Source: Phycisphaerae bacterium | GTDB lineage: Bacteria > Planctomycetota > Phycisphaerae > Sedimentisphaerales > Anaerobacaceae | NCBI GenBank assembly: GCA_017993835.1 | Contig: JAGOLX010000062.1 | Span: 1 to 33,097, forward strand | DNA: 33,097 bases | Direction: 5' to 3' | In this document: positions 30,766 through 33,097 of the stretch, piece after piece | Layout: each line of letters starts with the position of its first letter | Numbering within the stretch: the stretch's first letter is position 1 | Translations under genes and position numbers: made by a program | The notes under the pieces: model-generated | Databases searched by the model: none | Told to the model about the DNA's origin: nothing | Seen by the model: the letters and a program-made list of their open reading frames with translations, nothing else

Positions 30766-32439
30766 CTATGTGTTTGCCTTCTCCTTGATCGCCAGCAGCT
30801 CTTTCATCACGTCGCCCATGGCCAGGACCTTGCCCTTGATCCCGAAGCCGTCGTGCAGGCGTCGATAGATCTTGTACAGCTTCTGGTAGACCTTGTGATT
30901 GGCGGCAATCGGCTTGAAAGTCTGCGTCTTGATCCCGCACATGGCCGCCTGGGCCTTGCCGAAGGTCGGGTACGCCCCGCCGACGACCGCCGCCGCGACC
31001 GCCGAGCCCAGGGCACAGGTCTGGGCCGACCGGCTGATCTTCATCTCCCGACCCGTCACGTCCGCGTAGATCTGCATGAGCATGGCGTTCTTCTCCGCGA
31101 TGCCGCCGCAGTTGACGATCTCGGAGATCTTCACGCCGAACTCCTCGAACCGATTGATGATCGTCAAGGCGCCGAACGCGGTCGCCTCGATCAGAGCCCG
31201 GTAGATCTCCTCGGGCTTCGTGTGCAGGGTCTGGCCGACGAGAAGGCCGGTGAGCCGTTGATCGACGAGGATCGTGCGGTTGCCGTTGTTCCAGTCCAGT
31301 GCGAGCAGGCCGGATTGTCCGGGTTTCAGCTTCGCTGCCTTCTCCGTGAGGGCCGCGTGGGAACCGGCCTCCTTGCCGCCCGGCTGAAGGTAGTTCACGA
31401 ACCAGTTGAAGATGTCCCCCACCGCCGACTGGCCCGCCTCCAAGCCGTAATAGCCCGGCAGGATCGAGCCATCGACGATCCCGCAGATGCCCGGAATGTC
31501 CGGCAGGCTCGCATCGCTGGGCGAGACCACCATGTCGCACGTGCTCGTCCCGATGATCTTGACCAGCACGCCGCTCTTGATGCCCGAGCCCACCGCGCCC
31601 AGGTGCGCATCGAATGCGCCCATCGCGACGGGAATCCCCGCAGGCAGGCCCAGCTTGCTCGCCCAGGCGCTCGTGAGCTTTCCCGCGGCCTGGTCCACCG
31701 CGTAGGTCTGATTGCCCAGGGTCTTTCGCAACTGGCCGAGTTTCAGATCGAGTTGGGAGAGGAACTCCGCGTCGGGGTAGCCGCCCCAGGAGTCGTTGAA
31801 CATGGCCTTGTGCCCGGCCGCACAGCGGCACCGCTTGATCTGGTCCGGATGGTCGGTGCCCGTCAGGACCGCAGGCAGCCAGTCTGCGTGCTCGACCCAC
31901 GTGTAGGCGGCGTCGTAGACCTTCGGGTCCACGCGCAGGCAGTGCAGGATCTTGCTGAAGAACCACTCGGAGGAGTAAGTCCCGCCGCACTTCGCCAGAT
32001 ATTGCGGCCGCTCCCGTTTCGCCAGCTCGGTGATCTCCGCGGCCTCCGCATACCCTGTGTGGTCCTTCCAGAGCCACGCGTGAGCGTTCGGATTGGCCTT
32101 GAACGCGTCGAGCATCGCCAGGGGCGTGCCGTTGCGGTCCACCGGCAGAGGCGTCGAGCCGGTGGTATCGACCCCGATGCCCACGATATCCTTCGGATCG
32201 AAGGCGGCCTCGGCCTTCTTGGCCTGCGCGATCGCGCCGACAATGGTGACTTCCGCGCCCTTGAGGTAGTCCGCCGGGTTCTGACGAGCGAGGTTGTGAT
32301 CCGCGGGGTCCAGGAGGATGCCCGCCTGGCCCGTTTCATACTCGTAGACGCATGTCCCCAGCTCGCGCCCGTCGGCCGTGTCAACAATCACACAACGCAC
32401 GGAGTTCGTGCCGTAATCCAACCCTATCGCACATTTCAT
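30766..32439 (-). CDS. araB: Ribulokinase
   Basis: This 557-residue FGGY-family kinase is close to E. coli AraB (566). The N-terminal phosphate-binding segment is IGLDYGTNSVRCVIVD. QNPADYLKGAE, GIGVDTTGSTPLPVDRNG, GTYSSEWFFSKILH, VEHADWLPAVLTG, GAFDAHLGAVGSG and the C-terminal FGGY-type VNCGGIAEKNAMLMQIYADVTG are typical of ribulokinases rather than xylulokinases. It phosphorylates L-ribulose to L-ribulose 5-phosphate for AraD. GGGGAAG lies shortly before ATG 32439. It sits 77 nt downstream of the transporter gene. No araA lies in this window, so isomerase must be encoded elsewhere. Confidence 0.95.
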   Translation of the reverse strand: MKCAIGLDYGTNSVRCVIVDTADGRELGTCVYEYETGQAGILLDPADHNLARQNPADYLKGAEVTIVGAIAQAKKAEAAFDPKDIVGIGVDTTGSTPLPVDRNGTPLAMLDAFKANPNAHAWLWKDHTGYAEAAEITELAKRERPQYLAKCGGTYSSEWFFSKILHCLRVDPKVYDAAYTWVEHADWLPAVLTGTDHPDQIKRCRCAAGHKAMFNDSWGGYPDAEFLSQLDLKLGQLRKTLGNQTYAVDQAAGKLTSAWASKLGLPAGIPVAMGAFDAHLGAVGSGIKSGVLVKIIGTSTCDMVVSPSDASLPDIPGICGIVDGSILPGYYGLEAGQSAVGDIFNWFVNYLQPGGKEAGSHAALTEKAAKLKPGQSGLLALDWNNGNRTILVDQRLTGLLVGQTLHTKPEEIYRALIEATAFGALTIINRFEEFGVKISEIVNCGGIAEKNAMLMQIYADVTGREMKISRSAQTCALGSAVAAAVVGGAYPTFGKAQAAMCGIKTQTFKPIAANHKVYQKLYKIYRRLHDGFGIKGKVLAMGDVMKELLAIKEKANT

Positions 32440-32516
32440 ATCACTTCCCCTTTATCGCACCACTCGCAAGCTCTTGCTTGTCGCTTCGCGTTTCACAATC
32501 TATGCTTCATGTTCCG

Positions 32517-33097
32517 TCAGCCGCTGAAGTAGATGTAGGCCGTCAGAATCAACGCCAGCACCACACCGGTGAAGATCAGGTCGCCCTTCGTCCAACTCGC
32601 ACGACTCTGGCGACGATCCTCCGCCGTCTGCGTCGCGAACGTCAGGCCCTTGATCTTCTCGTAGTCCGGCGCCGCCGTCAGGTAGCTCACCACGATCATC
32701 ACGATCGAGCACGTCAGGAAGATCAGCACGCTGTAGTACTGGAAGTAGATGTTGTTCACGATCCATAGGAACGAGCCTTCCGAGTATGCGAAGTCCCGGA
32801 AAAGGCTGACGTTCTTGAGCTTCACCGGCGTGTCCACCGCCAAGCGGAACAGGCCCATGAGGAAGCCCACGATCAACGCCGCAAGGCAGCCCTTGCCGTT
32901 CAGCCGCTTGAGGAACACGCCCAGGAAGAACACCACGAAGATCGGCGGAGCCAGGTACGCCTGCACGCCCTGCAGGTAGTCGTACAGGCCCTTGCCGCCC
33001 TTGATCACCGGAATCCACAGCAGGCCGATCAGCACCATCACCGACGTCGCGATCCGACCGATCCACACCAGCTTCGCCTGCGTCGCACCGGGACGAA
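32517..33097 (-). CDS. Sodium:solute symporter (SSS family), C-terminal part, cut by the window edge
   Basis: The frame is open to the right edge (in-frame codons continue past the internal GTG at 33068 with RPGATQAKLVWIGR), so only the last 193 or so residues are seen. They hold about four membrane segments: TSVMVLIGLLWIPVI, APPIFVVFFLGVFL, SVLIFLTCSIVMIVVSYL and LIFTGVVLALILTAYIYF. 'AYLAPPIFVVFFLGVFLKRLNGKG' is characteristic of the SGLT-like branch of the SSS family, which imports sugars with sodium. Next to araB it most likely brings in L-arabinose or an arabino-oligosaccharide product. The stop is 77 nt before the araB start. Confidence 0.88.
   Translation of the reverse strand, partial: RPGATQAKLVWIGRIATSVMVLIGLLWIPVIKGGKGLYDYLQGVQAYLAPPIFVVFFLGVFLKRLNGKGCLAALIVGFLMGLFRLAVDTPVKLKNVSLFRDFAYSEGSFLWIVNNIYFQYYSVLIFLTCSIVMIVVSYLTAAPDYEKIKGLTFATQTAEDRRQSRASWTKGDLIFTGVVLALILTAYIYFSG

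Noticed and set aside
30766-32439. Reading the FGGY kinase as xylulokinase or L-fuculokinase
   Set aside because: Length, the QNPADYLKGAE segment and adjacency to araD fit ribulokinase; xylulokinases are shorter (about 480-500 residues).
30463-32532. 689-codon open frame on the plus strand opposite araB and araD
   Set aside because: It crosses two genes and a palindromic repeat in antisense and has a low-complexity Arg/Leu/Asp composition.

Overview
The window is GC-rich and dominated by exported carbohydrate-active enzymes, with no SusC/SusD pair. Several features point to an uncultured Planctomycetota, probably class Phycisphaerae (Sedimentisphaerales-like): large secreted LamG/F5-8C/Big/PKD proteins, a surface protein with a 'DFESY...DDIRLY' module, a Tat-exported M81 peptidase, a tiny lysine-rich protein, and abundant REP-like intergenic palindromes. 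The assignment is inferred from protein style only; Verrucomicrobiota or Lentisphaerota cannot be excluded.

Layout. (1) 1-933: the start of an IS5-type transposase runs off the left edge. It is followed by an overlapping HEPN/MNT gene pair on the minus strand with a good promoter. (2) 1183-9918, plus strand: four closely spaced genes for exported glycosidases. They are a divergent DUF1680/GH127-like protein, an unassigned six-hairpin-like protein, a GH106 alpha-L-rhamnosidase-like protein and a GH172 (DUF2961) protein. (3) 9915-11723, minus strand: a Tat-exported M81 (MlrC-like) peptidase whose stop codon overlaps the GH172 stop, preceded by an unlisted 39-codon lysine-rich gene with its own promoter. 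(4) 11862-14968: a 1000-residue non-catalytic surface protein with its own promoter. (5) 15232-33097, minus strand: a long co-directional array. In transcription order it holds a sodium:solute symporter (cut by the right edge), ribulokinase araB, L-ribulose-5-phosphate 4-epimerase araD, a XylR-type regulator, GH51 alpha-L-arabinofuranosidase, GH146-type beta-L-arabinofuranosidase, GH43 endo-arabinanase-like enzyme, a class I glutamine amidotransferase, a Tat-type calcineurin phosphoesterase, a GH65-like six-hairpin protein, and a large HEFGH metallopeptidase-like protein.

How it fits together. GH43, GH51 and GH146 would strip and cut arabinan or other arabinofuranosyl side chains outside the cytoplasm. 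The symporter would import the sugar, AraB and AraD would feed it to the pentose phosphate pathway, and the XylR-like protein would sense pentose. The convergent GH106/GH127-like/GH172 group adds rhamnose- and furanoside-directed activities, which suggests a pectin (RG-I or RG-II side chain) target. L-arabinose isomerase is not in the window.

The least expected structure is in the spacers. Two elements (15113-15188 and 23365-23434) are inverted pairs of a GTTCGTAGT-headed hairpin module whose stems differ in sequence but keep pairing, as expected of REP/REPIN elements. The three junctions araB/araD, araD/xylR and xylR/GH51 each hold a 120-160 nt imperfect palindrome. A further inverted TGTCATCCTGA pair lies at 21389-21480.
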